Shown: in pieces, positions 55,467 to 64,000 of the stretch
Layout of the letters: the number at the start of each line of letters is the position of its first letter
Numbering within the stretch: position 1 is the first letter of the stretch
NCBI RefSeq assembly: GCF_019890675.1
Contig: NZ_JAIOAA010000007.1
Location: forward strand, 1-64,000
DNA: 64,000 bases
DNA from: Micromonospora sp. PLK6-60
GTDB taxonomy: Bacteria > Actinomycetota > Actinomycetes > Mycobacteriales > Micromonosporaceae
Direction of reading: 5' to 3'
Translations under genes and position numbers: made by a program
The notes under the pieces: model-generated
The model's input: the letters and a program-made list of their open reading frames with translations, nothing else
Databases searched by the model: none
What the model was told of the DNA's origin: nothing

Positions 55467-56557
55467 GCCTCCAGGATCTCCGCCAGCGTCCGCGTGAACG
55501 CGTCGGTGGTGGCCGGGTCACGAACGGCCAGCCGCAGCCAGTCCGGGCCCAGGCCGGGGAAGGTGTCACCCCGGCGTACCGCCCAGCCGCGCTCCCGCAA
55601 CCGCTCGCGCACCTCCGCCGCGCCGGCCAGCTGGATCAGCACGAAGGAGCTGGCCGGGCGGCCGGCGACGCGTACCCCGGGCAGGGCCGACAGGCGGGCG
55701 ACCAGGTGGTCGCGGTCGGCCGCGAGCCGGTCGGCGAAGGCGCGTTCGGCCGCGACCGCGGCCGGCGTCGCGCACGCCGCGGCGGCGGCCAGCGCCGGGG
55801 TGGAGACGGCCCAGAGCGGCTGGGTGGCGGCCAGCCGGGCGACCAGTTCGGGCGGGGCGAGCAGGTAGCCGATCCGCAGGCCGGCCAGCCCCCAGGTCTT
55901 GGTCAGGCTGCGCACCACGACCAGGCCGGGCAGCTCCGGCCGGCCGGCCAGCGACTCCGGCTCGCCCGGCACCGTGTCGGCGAACGCCTCGTCGACCACC
56001 AGGATCCGGCCGGGGCGGGCCAGCGCGGCCAGGTCCGCGGCGGGGTGCAGCACCGAGGTCGGGTTGGTGGGGTTGCCGACCATCACCAGATCGGCGTCGT
56101 CCGGCACCCGGGCCGGGTCCAGCCGGAAGCCGTCGGCCGGGTCGAGCAGCACCCGCTCCACCCGGTGCCCGGCGGCCCGCAGCGCCGCCTCCGGCTCGGT
56201 GAACTGCGGGTGCACCACCACCGGCCGGCGCACGTCGGACAGCGTCCGGGCGAGCAGCACGAACCCCTCGGCGGCACCGGCGGTGAGGAGTACCTCCTCC
56301 GGGGGACGGCCGTGCCGGGCGGCGACGGCGGCCCGGGCCGGCCCGGGGTCCGGGTACGCGGCCAGCTCGCCCAGCGCGGCGACCAGCGGATCGGCCAGCC
56401 AGTCCGGCATCGGGTCGCGCCGGACGTTGACCGCGAGGTCGACCAGGCCGGCCCCGACCTCGGCGTCCCCGTGGTGGGTCAGGTCCGGTTCCGGCCCTGT
56501 CGTCCCGTCCTGTTCCCGGACCGCTCCGGGCCCGGCATCGACCAGTTGACCACGCAT
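55463..56557 (-). CDS. cobC: CobC-type PLP aminotransferase / threonine-phosphate decarboxylase
   Basis: This fold-type I PLP enzyme probably supplies the aminopropanol linker or acts at a related step of cobalamin synthesis. The 364-residue chain has LAVNVRRDPMPDW near the start, VMVGNPTNPTSVLH (about 156-169), LVVDEAFADTVPGE, and the cofactor lysine in VVRSLTKTWGLAGLRIGYLL (K about 217). Homologues include mycobacterial Rv2231c. The ATG at 56557 was chosen; the frame extends upstream into the PBP promoter. It is first in the cobC-cobT-cysG operon. Confidence 0.87.
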   Translation of the reverse strand: MRGQLVDAGPGAVREQDGTTGPEPDLTHHGDAEVGAGLVDLAVNVRRDPMPDWLADPLVAALGELAAYPDPGPARAAVAARHGRPPEEVLLTAGAAEGFVLLARTLSDVRRPVVVHPQFTEPEAALRAAGHRVERVLLDPADGFRLDPARVPDDADLVMVGNPTNPTSVLHPAADLAALARPGRILVVDEAFADTVPGEPESLAGRPELPGLVVVRSLTKTWGLAGLRIGYLLAPPELVARLAATQPLWAVSTPALAAAAACATPAAVAAERAFADRLAADRDHLVARLSALPGVRVAGRPASSFVLIQLAGAAEVRERLRERGWAVRRGDTFPGLGPDWLRLAVRDPATTDAFTRTLAEILEA

Positions 56558-56644
56558 GTCCGCGATCCTGCCGGGAAGCCGTCGTCCGGGACAGCGGATC
56601 CCGGCGTGCGCCGCGTCACCACCCGCCCGTTTATGAATTTTTCT

Positions 56645-56663
56645 CATTTCCGAATCGGAAATG
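56645..56663 (+). promoter_or_regulatory. 19-bp perfect palindrome upstream of the PBP gene
   Basis: CATTTCCGA-A-TCGGAAATG is a perfect dyad, 15 bases before the GTG of the penicillin-binding protein, in an unusually AT-rich stretch. It is a likely operator or dimeric regulator site; the regulator is unknown. Confidence 0.6.
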
Positions 56664-56678
56664 TCATAGCTTGGCGAC

Positions 56679-58805
56679 GTGAGCAACCGACCCCTTGCCG
56701 CCACTGGTCGAACCGTTCCTCTCCTCCGCGCCGGACTGATCGCCGGGATCGTCGTCGCCGCCGCGCTCTATCCGTTGGCCGCCGTCACCGGCATCGGCGC
56801 CAAGGCCACCGCGCACGCCGTCGAACAGAAGACGGACATCCTCCGCGAGGCGCTGCCCGCCGAGACCTCCTACCTGTACGCGCCCGACGGCAAGACCGTG
56901 CTGACCATGTTCTACGAGGAGTACCGGCAGTACACGAAGCTGCGGGACATGTCGCCGAACATCCAGCAGGCGATCGTCGCCGCCGAGGACAACCGCTTCT
57001 ACCAGCACCACGGCGTCGACCCGAAGGGCGTCGCCCGGGCCTTCGTCGCCAACGCCCACTCCAGCGGCGTCTCCCAGGGCGCGTCCACCTTGACCATGCA
57101 GTACGTGCGGATGGCCCTGCGGGACAGCGCCAAGACGCCGAAGGAGGTCCAGGAGGCCACCCAGCAGACCAGCCTGCGCAAGGTCAAGGAGATGCGGATG
57201 GCGCTGGACGTCGAGAAGTCGCTGACCAAGGAGCAGATCCTGGAGCGCTACCTCAACTCGGCGTACTTCGGGCACCGCGCGTACGGCATCTACGCCGCCT
57301 CGCAGATCTTCTTCTCCAAGACCCCGGCCACCCTCACCCCGGTGGAGGCGGCCACCCTCGCCGGCCTGGTCAAGTCCCCGTCCGAGTACGACCCGATCAC
57401 CTCGGACCAGAAGGACGCCACCGGGCGGCGCAACTACGTGCTCGACAACATGACCCGCCTCGGCTACATGTCCCCGGACGCGGCGGCGGCGGCCAAGAGC
57501 GAACCCATCCAGCTCAGGCTGACCACCCCGGCCAACGACTGCGCCTCGGTGCCGAAGAAGTTCAACAGCTGGGGCTTCGCCTGCGACTACGTGAAGAACT
57601 GGTGGAGCGCGCAGCCCGCGTTCGGGGAGAACTCGCTGGAACGGATGGACAAGCTGCGCCGCGGCGGCTACCACATCGTGCTGAGCATCGACCCGAAGAT
57701 CCAGGAGGCGGCCGAGAAGAACGTCGGCGCCCAGGCCGGCAGCCCGTTCGCCAACGGCATCGTGGTCACCGAGCCGGGCACCGGCCGGGTCAAGGCGATG
57801 GCGGTGAACCGGACGTACTCGCTGGACCTCGACGAGAACCCGCCGACGTCCAACCCGGAGGCCGACCCGAAGGTCAAGGCGAGCTATCCGAACACGGTGG
57901 CGCCCCTGCTCGGCGGCGGCACGCTCCCCGGCTACCAGGCCGGTTCGACGTTCAAGATGTTCCCGATGCTGGCCGCCCTCAACGCGGGCATGCCGCTGTC
58001 CACCACGTACAACTCGCCGTACCGCTACCAGTCGAAGGTTTTCGACGGCTGGGCCCCGTCCAACGCCAGCGGCGCGATGACCGGCGTGCAGACCATGTGG
58101 TCGGGCTTCGGCAAGTCGGTGAACACCTACTTCGTCCAACTGGAGGAGCGGGTCGGCGCGGAAGCGGGGGTTCGCCTCGCCGAACAGCTCGGGCTGCGCT
58201 GGCGCACCGACGTCGACCGGGACCAGGCGTCCCCGGCCAAGGCGAAGAAGTGGGGCGCGTTCACCCTCGGCGTCTCCGACGCCACCCCGCTGGAGATGGC
58301 GAACGCGTACGGCGCGGTCGCCGCCGACGGGCGCTACTGCGAGGCCATCCCGGTCATGTCGATCAAGAACCGGGACGGCACGCCCACCACGTACACGACG
58401 GCCGCCGGGATCGAGCGGGAGGTCGCCAAGCCGCGCTGCCGGCAGGTGGTGAACGCCGACGCGGCGCGGGCCGCCACCGACGCCGCCCGCTGCCCGACCG
58501 GGGACACCCCGGCCAAGGGCGGCTGCGGGGGCTGGTCCACCGCGGACAGCGTCCGGGGCACGGTCGGCCGCCCGGTGGCCGGCAAGACGGGTACCACGGA
58601 CAGCACCCGCTCCGCCTGGTTCGTCGGCTACACCCCGGAACTGGCCGCGGCCAGCTTCATCGCCGACCCGGACAACCCGTTCAACGCGGTCGGCGACGGT
58701 CAGGCCGAGGTCCCGGTCAACGCGGTGGCCCAGACGCTGCGCGACGCCCTCAAGGGCAAGCCGGTTCGCCAGTTCACCCCGCCGTCGGACCAGATCGTCG
58801 GCTGA
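56679..58805 (+). CDS. class A penicillin-binding protein (transglycosylase/transpeptidase)
   Basis: This 708-residue bifunctional peptidoglycan synthase has an N-terminal membrane helix (about 16-36). The GT51 domain follows, with catalytic glutamate in IVAAEDNRFYQHHGVD (about 96-111) and the block GASTLTMQYVRM. The transpeptidase domain has the serine in GSTFKMF (SxxK, about 425), SVN in GFGKSVNTYF, and KTGTTDSTRSAWFVGY. Two cysteine-rich insertions, CPTGDTP..GGCGGW and CASVPKKF..FACDY, suggest disulfides outside the cell. It probably works in growth or sporulation-linked wall synthesis. Confidence 0.92.
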   Translation: MSNRPLAATGRTVPLLRAGLIAGIVVAAALYPLAAVTGIGAKATAHAVEQKTDILREALPAETSYLYAPDGKTVLTMFYEEYRQYTKLRDMSPNIQQAIVAAEDNRFYQHHGVDPKGVARAFVANAHSSGVSQGASTLTMQYVRMALRDSAKTPKEVQEATQQTSLRKVKEMRMALDVEKSLTKEQILERYLNSAYFGHRAYGIYAASQIFFSKTPATLTPVEAATLAGLVKSPSEYDPITSDQKDATGRRNYVLDNMTRLGYMSPDAAAAAKSEPIQLRLTTPANDCASVPKKFNSWGFACDYVKNWWSAQPAFGENSLERMDKLRRGGYHIVLSIDPKIQEAAEKNVGAQAGSPFANGIVVTEPGTGRVKAMAVNRTYSLDLDENPPTSNPEADPKVKASYPNTVAPLLGGGTLPGYQAGSTFKMFPMLAALNAGMPLSTTYNSPYRYQSKVFDGWAPSNASGAMTGVQTMWSGFGKSVNTYFVQLEERVGAEAGVRLAEQLGLRWRTDVDRDQASPAKAKKWGAFTLGVSDATPLEMANAYGAVAADGRYCEAIPVMSIKNRDGTPTTYTTAAGIEREVAKPRCRQVVNADAARAATDAARCPTGDTPAKGGCGGWSTADSVRGTVGRPVAGKTGTTDSTRSAWFVGYTPELAAASFIADPDNPFNAVGDGQAEVPVNAVAQTLRDALKGKPVRQFTPPSDQIVG

Positions 58806-58842
58806 GCACCGCACCGGACCGCCCGGGGGTGCGCCCGGGCAC

Positions 58843-58883
58843 CGGTCAGGGGGTCCGCGTCGGCGACGCGGACCCCCTGACCG
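58843..58883. terminator. 19-bp perfect hairpin between convergent genes
   Basis: The arms CGGTCAGGGGGTCCGCGTC and its complement are perfect, with a three-base loop. It lies 38 bases after the PBP stop and 14 before the GNAT stop, so it can end both transcripts. Confidence 0.8.
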
Positions 58884-58896
58884 TCGTCGCGCCCGG

Positions 58897-59466
58897 TCAG
58901 CGCAGGTCCGCCGCCACCAGGGACCACAACTCCAGGTCCACCCGCGCGCCCCGGACGATGCCGGCGTTGCGCAGCAGCCCCTCATAGCTGAAGCCGGCCT
59001 TCTCGGCGACCCGGCGGGACGCCACGTTGCCCGGCGCCACCCGCAGCTCGACCCGCTGGAACCCGTGCTCCAGCAGCAGCGCGATGGCCACCGCGTCCAC
59101 CGCCTCGGCGGCCAGGCCGAAGCCGCGGGCGTGCGCGGCGACCGCGTAGGAGATCTCGGTGAGCCGGGCGCCCCAGTCGGTGCGCCGGGTCCACAGGCAG
59201 CCGACCACCCGGTCGTCCTCCCGGCGGACCAGCGCCCAGTGGTCGCCGTCGCCGCTGTCCCGGCGCTGCCGGGCCAGGTCCGAGCACCAGGCCCGGCCGT
59301 CGATCCGGCCGGTCGGCTCGGCCAGCGGCAGCCAGCGCTGGGTCTGCCGGTCGGCGAAGACCTCGTCGACCGCCGCGACGTCCGCCGGCAGGTGCGGCCG
59401 GACCTCGGTGCGCGGGGTGGAGACGGTCAGCGCCGGAAACCGGCGGACCGCGACCTGGCCGATCAC
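58897..59466 (-). CDS. GNAT acetyltransferase, RimJ/RimL type
   Basis: The 189-residue protein starts MIGQVAVRRFPALTVSTPRT and has the acetyl-CoA site ISYAVAAHARGFGLAAEAV (about 107-125), then HGFQRVELRVAPGNVASRRVAE (in parts) and the final KAGFSYEGLLRN. These enzymes acetylate protein N-termini or small amines. It is coupled to the CobB-like gene by a GTGA overlap, which is unusual for the family. Confidence 0.85.
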   Translation of the reverse strand: MIGQVAVRRFPALTVSTPRTEVRPHLPADVAAVDEVFADRQTQRWLPLAEPTGRIDGRAWCSDLARQRRDSGDGDHWALVRREDDRVVGCLWTRRTDWGARLTEISYAVAAHARGFGLAAEAVDAVAIALLLEHGFQRVELRVAPGNVASRRVAEKAGFSYEGLLRNAGIVRGARVDLELWSLVAADLR

Positions 59467-60848
59467 CGGGCCGCCTCCGCGCCCTCGACGCCGGCCGGCT
59501 CGGCCCCGGCCGCGGCGACCAGCCGGCCGGCGATCTCCGGGGCGGCCGCCCAGTGCAGGCTCAGCTGCGAGGCGTGCACCCCGCGCCAGACGAACCCCTC
59601 CGGCGCGCCGCCGTCCCAGCTCCACGCGGGGGTCTGTCCGGCCCGCGGGGTCAGCACGGCGGCGTGCTGCTTGTGCCCGACCAGCACCGCGCCGGCCGGC
59701 GCGACCACGCTCGGCGTGCAGGCGGTGGCCTCGCGGTAGCCGACGACCAGGCCGTCCCGGGTGTGCCCGGCGGCGTCCAGCACCCCGCACATCGGCGCCC
59801 CGTCCAACTCCCGGGCCAGCCAGAGCAGGCCGGCGCCCTCGGCGAGCACCGGCCGGCCGGTCCGCGCCAACTCGGCCACCGCGATGCACAGCCGGCGGTT
59901 GGCGGAGAGCTGCTCCGCGTACGTCTCGGGCAGGCCGGCGCCGACGACCAGCGCGCGGGTGCCGGCGGGCAGTTCCTCGTCGCGCAGCGGGTCCACGGTG
60001 ACCACCTCGGCCCCGGCGGCGCGCAGCAGCTCGACCGTCTCGGGGTGGCTGTAGCTGCCGCCCGCGGCACCGGCGACCGCGACGACCGGCGGGCCGGGGA
60101 CGGCGACCGGCTCCGCCGGCTCGGGCGACCAGGCGGTGACCGTCAGCGGCGGCGCCGAGCGGGCCAGCCCGAGCAGCCGGTCCAGGTCGACGGTGGCGCT
60201 GACCGCGTCGCCCAGCCGGCGCACCGCGCGCACCGCCTCGGCCTCGCCGCCGATCGCCGGGAGCATCCCGTGCCGGCGGGCCGGCAGCACCGGGGGCAGC
60301 TCGTGGCGGCGCAGCGCACCGTAGACCGGCACGCCCAGGTCGTCCAGCGCCTCCCGCAGCATCGTCTCGTGCCGGGGCGACGCGACCCGGTTGAGGATCA
60401 CCCCGCCCAGCCAGAGCTGCTCGTCGTACGCCCGGAAGCCGTGCACCAGGGCGGCCACCGACTGGCCCATCGCCGCGACGTCCACGACCAGGACGACCGG
60501 GCTGCGCAGCCGGAGCGCGACGGCGGCCGTGGAGTCCTCGTCGGGGCGGCCGGAGACCGAGTCGTAGAGGCCCATGGTGCCCTGGACCACGGCCAGGTCG
60601 GCCCCGGCCGCGCCGTGCGCGAAGAGCGGGGCGAGCCGGTCCGGGCCGGTCAGCCGGGCGTCGAGGATCCGGCCCGGGCGACCGGCGGCCAGGCCCAGAT
60701 ATGCGGCGTCGACGTGGTCGGGGCCGACCTTGAACCCCGCACCGGTCACGCCCCGGTCGGCGAGCGCGGCGAGCAGCCCGATGGAGAGCGCGGTGGTGCC
60801 GTGTCCCGAGGCGGGCGCGCTGAGCACGAGGCGAGGCACGGCGGTCAT
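59463..60848 (-). CDS. CobB/CbiA-like protein (cobyrinate a,c-diamide synthase family), catalytically degenerate
   Basis: The 461-residue protein has the overall CobB layout: an N-terminal P-loop amidoligase domain and a C-terminal class I glutaminase-like domain. Key residues are altered. The P-loop reads APASGHGTTALS (about 11-22), with threonine where the lysine of GKT belongs. VGPDHVDAAYLGLAAGRPG replaces the usual VGPDFIDPGYH block. The glutaminase motif reads RPVLAEGAGLLWL (about 332-344), with no nucleophilic cysteine (normally AECGG). The late HKQHAAVL lacks the usual shape as well. It is therefore either inactive or doing something else. GAGGAG precedes the ATGATG start; the ATG at 60851 is an alternative. 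It overlaps a GNAT gene. Confidence 0.8.
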   Translation of the reverse strand: MTAVPRLVLSAPASGHGTTALSIGLLAALADRGVTGAGFKVGPDHVDAAYLGLAAGRPGRILDARLTGPDRLAPLFAHGAAGADLAVVQGTMGLYDSVSGRPDEDSTAAVALRLRSPVVLVVDVAAMGQSVAALVHGFRAYDEQLWLGGVILNRVASPRHETMLREALDDLGVPVYGALRRHELPPVLPARRHGMLPAIGGEAEAVRAVRRLGDAVSATVDLDRLLGLARSAPPLTVTAWSPEPAEPVAVPGPPVVAVAGAAGGSYSHPETVELLRAAGAEVVTVDPLRDEELPAGTRALVVGAGLPETYAEQLSANRRLCIAVAELARTGRPVLAEGAGLLWLARELDGAPMCGVLDAAGHTRDGLVVGYREATACTPSVVAPAGAVLVGHKQHAAVLTPRAGQTPAWSWDGGAPEGFVWRGVHASQLSLHWAAAPEIAGRLVAAAGAEPAGVEGAEAAR

Positions 60849-61028
60849 CATCGACTCCTCGGGGCGGGTGTGGTGGCGGCGGTGAGTGGGCGGCGGGAGC
60901 GTCGCCGGCGTGACGATACCGGGCCGGTGCGACCGGTGGCGGCCGTCGCACCGGCGGTCCGGGCGGCGTGACGGAGGGTCACCGGGCCACCGCTCGGGTG
61001 GCCCCGGTCATACGGGTAGCCTCGTGCT

Positions 61029-61847
61029 GTGTACCGGTTCCTCCTGACCCCCCGCTGGCTGGGCTACCTGGCGCTCGCGCTGGTCGCCGCCGCGGTGATG
61101 GTCCTGCTCGGCAACTGGCAACTGGACCGTTACCGCGCGCGTACGGCGGTGAACGAGCAGATCGACGCCGGGGCGCGGATGACCCCCGTGCCGGTGGCCG
61201 ACGCGCTGGCCGCCCCGACCGGCGGTCGCGGCACGGCCGGCCCCGCCCCGGCCGAGTCGGTCAACTGGACCAAGGTCACCGCCACCGGCCGGTACGACAC
61301 CGACAACCTGGTCCTGGTCCGGGGCCGGACGGTCGACAACTCGGTCGGCTTCGAGGTGCTCACCCCGCTGGTGCTCGCCGACGGCTCGGCCGTGCTGGTG
61401 GACCGGGGCTGGATCCCGCCCGCGCCGGGTGGCGCGATCGCCCAGCCGACCGTGCCGGACACCCCGGGCGGCGAGGTGACCGTGGTCGGCCGGGTGCACC
61501 CGAGTGAGCGCGGCGGCGCGGTCGACCGGCGCGACGGCCGGCTGGAGACCCGGCGGATCGACGTGTCCCGGCTGGCCCGGGAGCTGCCGTACGGGGTGCG
61601 GGGCGCGTACGTGCTGCTGGACGAGCAGACCCCGGCCGCCGACCCGACCTTCAAGGCGGTCCCGATCGGGCACACCAACAACTGGCAGAACTTCGGCTAC
61701 GTGATCCAGTGGTGGATCTTCGCCGGGATGACCCTGATCGGCTACGGCTGGGCGGCCCGGCGCGAGGCCCGGGGCCGGGCGGGGCTGGACCAGCCGGGGC
61801 CGCCGGTGGACCGGGCCGCCGAGCCGGCGCCGCACGCACCCGCCTGA
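61029..61847 (+). CDS. SURF1-family cytochrome oxidase assembly protein
   Basis: The 272-residue membrane protein helps insert haem into cytochrome c oxidase. It has two membrane helices, at about residues 10-27 (WLGYLALALVAAAVMVLLGNW) and about 226-242 (VIQWWIFAGMTLIGYGW), with an outer beta-rich domain between. The family blocks GNWQLDRY, VLVRGR, VLVDRGWIPP and NNWQNFGYVIQWW are clear. The GTG start directly follows the upstream gap. It converges on the DNA ligase gene. Confidence 0.9.
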   Translation: MYRFLLTPRWLGYLALALVAAAVMVLLGNWQLDRYRARTAVNEQIDAGARMTPVPVADALAAPTGGRGTAGPAPAESVNWTKVTATGRYDTDNLVLVRGRTVDNSVGFEVLTPLVLADGSAVLVDRGWIPPAPGGAIAQPTVPDTPGGEVTVVGRVHPSERGGAVDRRDGRLETRRIDVSRLARELPYGVRGAYVLLDEQTPAADPTFKAVPIGHTNNWQNFGYVIQWWIFAGMTLIGYGWAARREARGRAGLDQPGPPVDRAAEPAPHAPA

Positions 61848-61878
61848 CCCGCCCGACCGTCGACGGCCGGCGGGTCAG
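61844..61878. terminator. hairpin between convergent SURF1 and ligase genes
   Basis: Ten-bp arms CTGACCCGCC / GGCGGGTCAG span the two opposed stop codons with a 15-base loop. Confidence 0.65.
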
Positions 61879-63461
61879 CCGCCGGCGACCCGGCCGGCGT
61901 GGATCGCCCGGACGGTGTCGACGGTGTCCGCCTCGGCGGCGGTCTTGTCGTGCCGGTAGCGCAGCACCCGGGCGAAGCGCAGCGCCATCCCGCCCGGATA
62001 GCGGCTGCTGGTCTGCACCCCGTCGAAGGCGATTTCGACCACCTGCTCGGGGCGGACCCGCACCACCCAGTCGCCCTTTTCCACCGCGAGGGCCAGGAAA
62101 CGCTCGGTCTGCCAGCGCAGCACCTCGTCGGTCAGCCCCTTGAACGTCTTGCCGAGCATCACGAACTCGCCGGTGCCCGGGTCGCGCGCGCCGAGGTGGA
62201 GGTTGGACAGCCAGCCCCGCCGCCGGCCGCTGCCCCACTCGACCGCCAGCACCACCAGGTCGAGGGTGTGCCGGGGTTTCACCTTCACCCAGGCCGAGCC
62301 GCGCCGGCCCGCGTCGTAGGGCGCCGCCGGGTCCTTGACCACGACCCCCTCCTGGCCGGCGTCGACCGCCGCGGCGAACGCCGCGCCGGCCTGCTCGGCG
62401 TCGTCGACCTCGACCCGGCCGACCAGCAGCGACCCGTCGACCGCGCCGGCGAGGGCGGCCCACCGCTCCCGGCCGGGCCGGTCGATCAGATCCTGGCCGT
62501 CGAGGTGCAGCAGGTCGAAGAAGTACGGGGTGAGCACCGTCGACCCGGCGGCCTCGGCGGCGGCCAGCGTGGCCGGGGCGGCGGCGGCCCGGCCGGCGGT
62601 GCTCGCCGTGGTGCGCCGCGCGGCCCGGCCGGCGGTCTCCTGGAAGGGCAGCGGCCGGCCGGCCGGGTCCAGCCCGATCGCCTCGCCGTCGAGGACCAGC
62701 TCGCGGCCGGGCAAGGTGCGCACGGCGGCGACCACCTCGGGCACCCGGGCGGTGATCTCGTCCAGGCTGCGGGTGAAGACCGCGATCTCCGACCCGGAGC
62801 GGTGCACCTGGATGCGGATGCCGTCGAGCTTGACGTCGACCATCGCGGGGGTGCCGGTGGCGGCCAGCGCCTCGTCCACCGACGGCGCGCTCTGCGCGAG
62901 CATCGGGGCGAGCGGGCGACCGACCTGGAGCCGGAAGGCGGCCAGCGCGGGGGCGCCGCCGCCCAGCGCCGCGACCGCCACCGACCGCAGGTCACCGGCG
63001 AGCAGCAGGGCGCGCCGCACGGCGGCCACCGGCACCTCGGCGGCCCGGGCCACCGCGTCGGCGAGCAGGCCCGCCTGCGCGCCCTGGCGCAGCTCGCCGC
63101 TGAACAGGCCGATCAGCAGCCGCTGCTCGTCGGCGGTGGCCGCGGCGAAGAGCCGGTGCAGCAGCGCGCGCCGACGGGCCTGGGAGCCGGTGCCCGCGAC
63201 CGCCGCGATCTCGTCGATGGCGGCGTCGACGCCGCCCACGGTCAGCGTCGGGGTGTCCGCCGGTGGCGGCAGGTCGCGCAGGCCGGCGTAGCCGACGCCG
63301 GTCTGCCGCTGGCGCAGCTCACCGGCGAGCCAGCCGGAGCCGGCCGCCACCTCGCCCGGGTCGAGCGAGCGCAGGGCGGCGGCGAGCAGCTCCACCTTGG
63401 CCCGCCGGCCGCTGGTGGCGCCGACCGCCGCGGAGGTGGCCGCCAGGTCGAGAAACCGCAC
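61875..63461 (-). CDS. ATP-dependent DNA ligase (LigB type)
   Basis: The 528-residue ligase resembles mycobacterial LigB (Rv3062). An N-terminal helical DNA-binding domain (starting [20 protein letters not shown]) leads to the adenylation domain with the nucleophilic lysine in [14 protein letters not shown] (about 205-218), then [26 protein letters not shown] and [12 protein letters not shown] (motif V). It joins nicked DNA as a repair enzyme beside the essential NAD ligase. The GTG at 63461 gives the usual N-terminus; an ATG at 63470 is possible. A Thr/Ala-rich insert lies at about 270-295. Confidence 0.9.
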   Translation of the reverse strand: MRFLDLAATSAAVGATSGRRAKVELLAAALRSLDPGEVAAGSGWLAGELRQRQTGVGYAGLRDLPPPADTPTLTVGGVDAAIDEIAAVAGTGSQARRRALLHRLFAAATADEQRLLIGLFSGELRQGAQAGLLADAVARAAEVPVAAVRRALLLAGDLRSVAVAALGGGAPALAAFRLQVGRPLAPMLAQSAPSVDEALAATGTPAMVDVKLDGIRIQVHRSGSEIAVFTRSLDEITARVPEVVAAVRTLPGRELVLDGEAIGLDPAGRPLPFQETAGRAARRTTASTAGRAAAAPATLAAAEAAGSTVLTPYFFDLLHLDGQDLIDRPGRERWAALAGAVDGSLLVGRVEVDDAEQAGAAFAAAVDAGQEGVVVKDPAAPYDAGRRGSAWVKVKPRHTLDLVVLAVEWGSGRRRGWLSNLHLGARDPGTGEFVMLGKTFKGLTDEVLRWQTERFLALAVEKGDWVVRVRPEQVVEIAFDGVQTSSRYPGGMALRFARVLRYRHDKTAAEADTVDTVRAIHAGRVAGG

Positions 63462-63512
63462 GTCCACCATCCTGCCAGTCGGCACCGACACCGCCCGGCC
63501 GGTCGCGCCGAC

Positions 63513-63719
63513 TCAGGCGGGGACCGGCTCCTCGATCCGCAGGCCCCGGGCGCGGACCTCGTCCGCCACCCGGGTCAGCTGCGCGTCGATGGCGACCAGA
63601 GCCGCGGAGAGCTCGCCGAGCTGTTCCTTGAGCGTGTCCTCGGGCCACGCGGAGACGTCCAGGTCCCCCAGAGCACGGACGGCGGCCTCCAGCCGCACCA
63701 TCACCTCATTCGTACGCAT
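63513..63719 (-). CDS. small protein resembling the N-terminus of DUF222 proteins
   Basis: The 68-residue product MRTNEVMVRLEAAVRALGDL ... RVADEVRARGLRIEEP is helical and resembles the first helices of the DUF222/13E12 HNH nuclease family. No HNH part follows, so it is either an independent small protein or a truncated copy. There is a TATAGC sequence about 12 bases before the ATG and no Shine-Dalgarno, which would suit a leaderless transcript. Confidence 0.5.
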   Translation of the reverse strand: MRTNEVMVRLEAAVRALGDLDVSAWPEDTLKEQLGELSAALVAIDAQLTRVADEVRARGLRIEEPVPA

Positions 63720-63797
63720 GTTCGAAAGGCTATAACACCCCCGCGTCCGACACACCGCAAACTTCCTGACCGGGCGGGAAGTTACGGTTTCGACACC

Positions 63798-64000
63798 TCA
63801 GGCCGGTACGCCGACCCGCGCCACCTTGGCCAGCAGCAACGCCTCGGCCAGGCAGACCCGGGCGAACTCGCCCAGGTGCAGGCTCTCGTTCGGCCCGTGC
63901 GCCTGGGCGTGCGGGTCCTCCACGCCGGTGACCAGGATCGCCGCGTTTGGGAAGAGCTCCTGGAAGGTGGCGATGAACGGGATCGAACCGCCGATGCCCA
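63798..64000 (-). CDS. M20-family metallopeptidase, C-terminal end (gene continues past window)
   Basis: The visible 67 codons read ...GGSIPFIATFQELFPNAAIL, then VTGVEDPHAQAHGPNESLHL and a final GEFARVCLAEALLLAKVARV. A late metal-binding histidine in AHGPNES and the GGSIPF block are typical of M20/M25/M40 dipeptidases. The start lies beyond 64000. Confidence 0.85.
   Translation of the reverse strand, partial: GIGGSIPFIATFQELFPNAAILVTGVEDPHAQAHGPNESLHLGEFARVCLAEALLLAKVARVGVPA

Noticed and set aside
56558..61028. Cobalamin riboswitch upstream of cobC or the CobB-like gene
   Set aside because: The leaders are too short or lack the B12-box and core helices that I could recognise.

Overview
The window is from a high-GC actinobacterium, most likely Micromonospora or a close relative in the Micromonosporaceae. 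The reasons are the very high third-position GC, many GTG starts, translationally coupled ATGA/GTGA junctions, a mycothiol-dependent nitroreductase homologue (Rv2466c type), Eis-type acetyltransferase and DUF5130/CtaJ-like genes, and several dispersed short repeats built around GTTAAC and GGGGCCCC. The genus is an inference.

Layout. Positions 1-5605 are the right end of a tRNA-integrated genomic island. It carries a clearly AT-richer NACHT-LRR NTPase (bacterial NLR, probable anti-phage protein) and a membrane-anchored DUF4145/HEPN-like protein, and it ends in a 45-bp copy of the 3' half of a tRNA-Gly(TCC) gene. Positions 5638-13121 hold a VOC protein, two small membrane or secreted proteins, a two-gene module in which a tiny membrane protein and a STAND-TPR NTPase share a RHIM-like motif, and an Hsp70-like/PQQ-propeller membrane protein. 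Positions 13139-26192 are mostly metabolic and housekeeping: prpE, Eis-like, rpiB, DUF1015, a DsbA-type nitroreductase, pepN, DUF5130/CtaJ-like and an amidase. A vapBC pair (26241-26884) follows.

Positions 26945-37658 are one tightly coupled minus-strand operon of 11 genes. It encodes tryptophan catabolism by the kynurenine / 3-hydroxyanthranilate meta-cleavage route to pyruvate and acetyl-CoA. Only kynurenine formamidase is missing, and a divergent Lrp/AsnC regulator probably controls the operon. Positions 38238-47483 carry a 58-bp perfect palindrome, a sortase F pair, an HNH nuclease, MscS, an MFS exporter, truncated haemoglobin, YbjN, a thioesterase and the ABC-F protein EttA. A second PIN toxin-antitoxin pair (47689-48352) precedes otsA and an otsB-GH15 fusion. 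Positions 53029-60848 contain cobalamin/siroheme genes (cysG, cobT, cobC and a catalytically degenerate cobB-like gene) interrupted by a class A penicillin-binding protein. The window ends with SURF1, an ATP-dependent DNA ligase, a small DUF222-like ORF and the 3' end of an M20 peptidase gene.

The strongest candidates for new biology are the RHIM-motif-sharing pair at 7617-10347, the bacterial NLR at the island edge, a GTTAAC-type repeat inserted in frame inside cysG, and the CobB-like protein that has lost both its P-loop lysine and its glutaminase cysteine.
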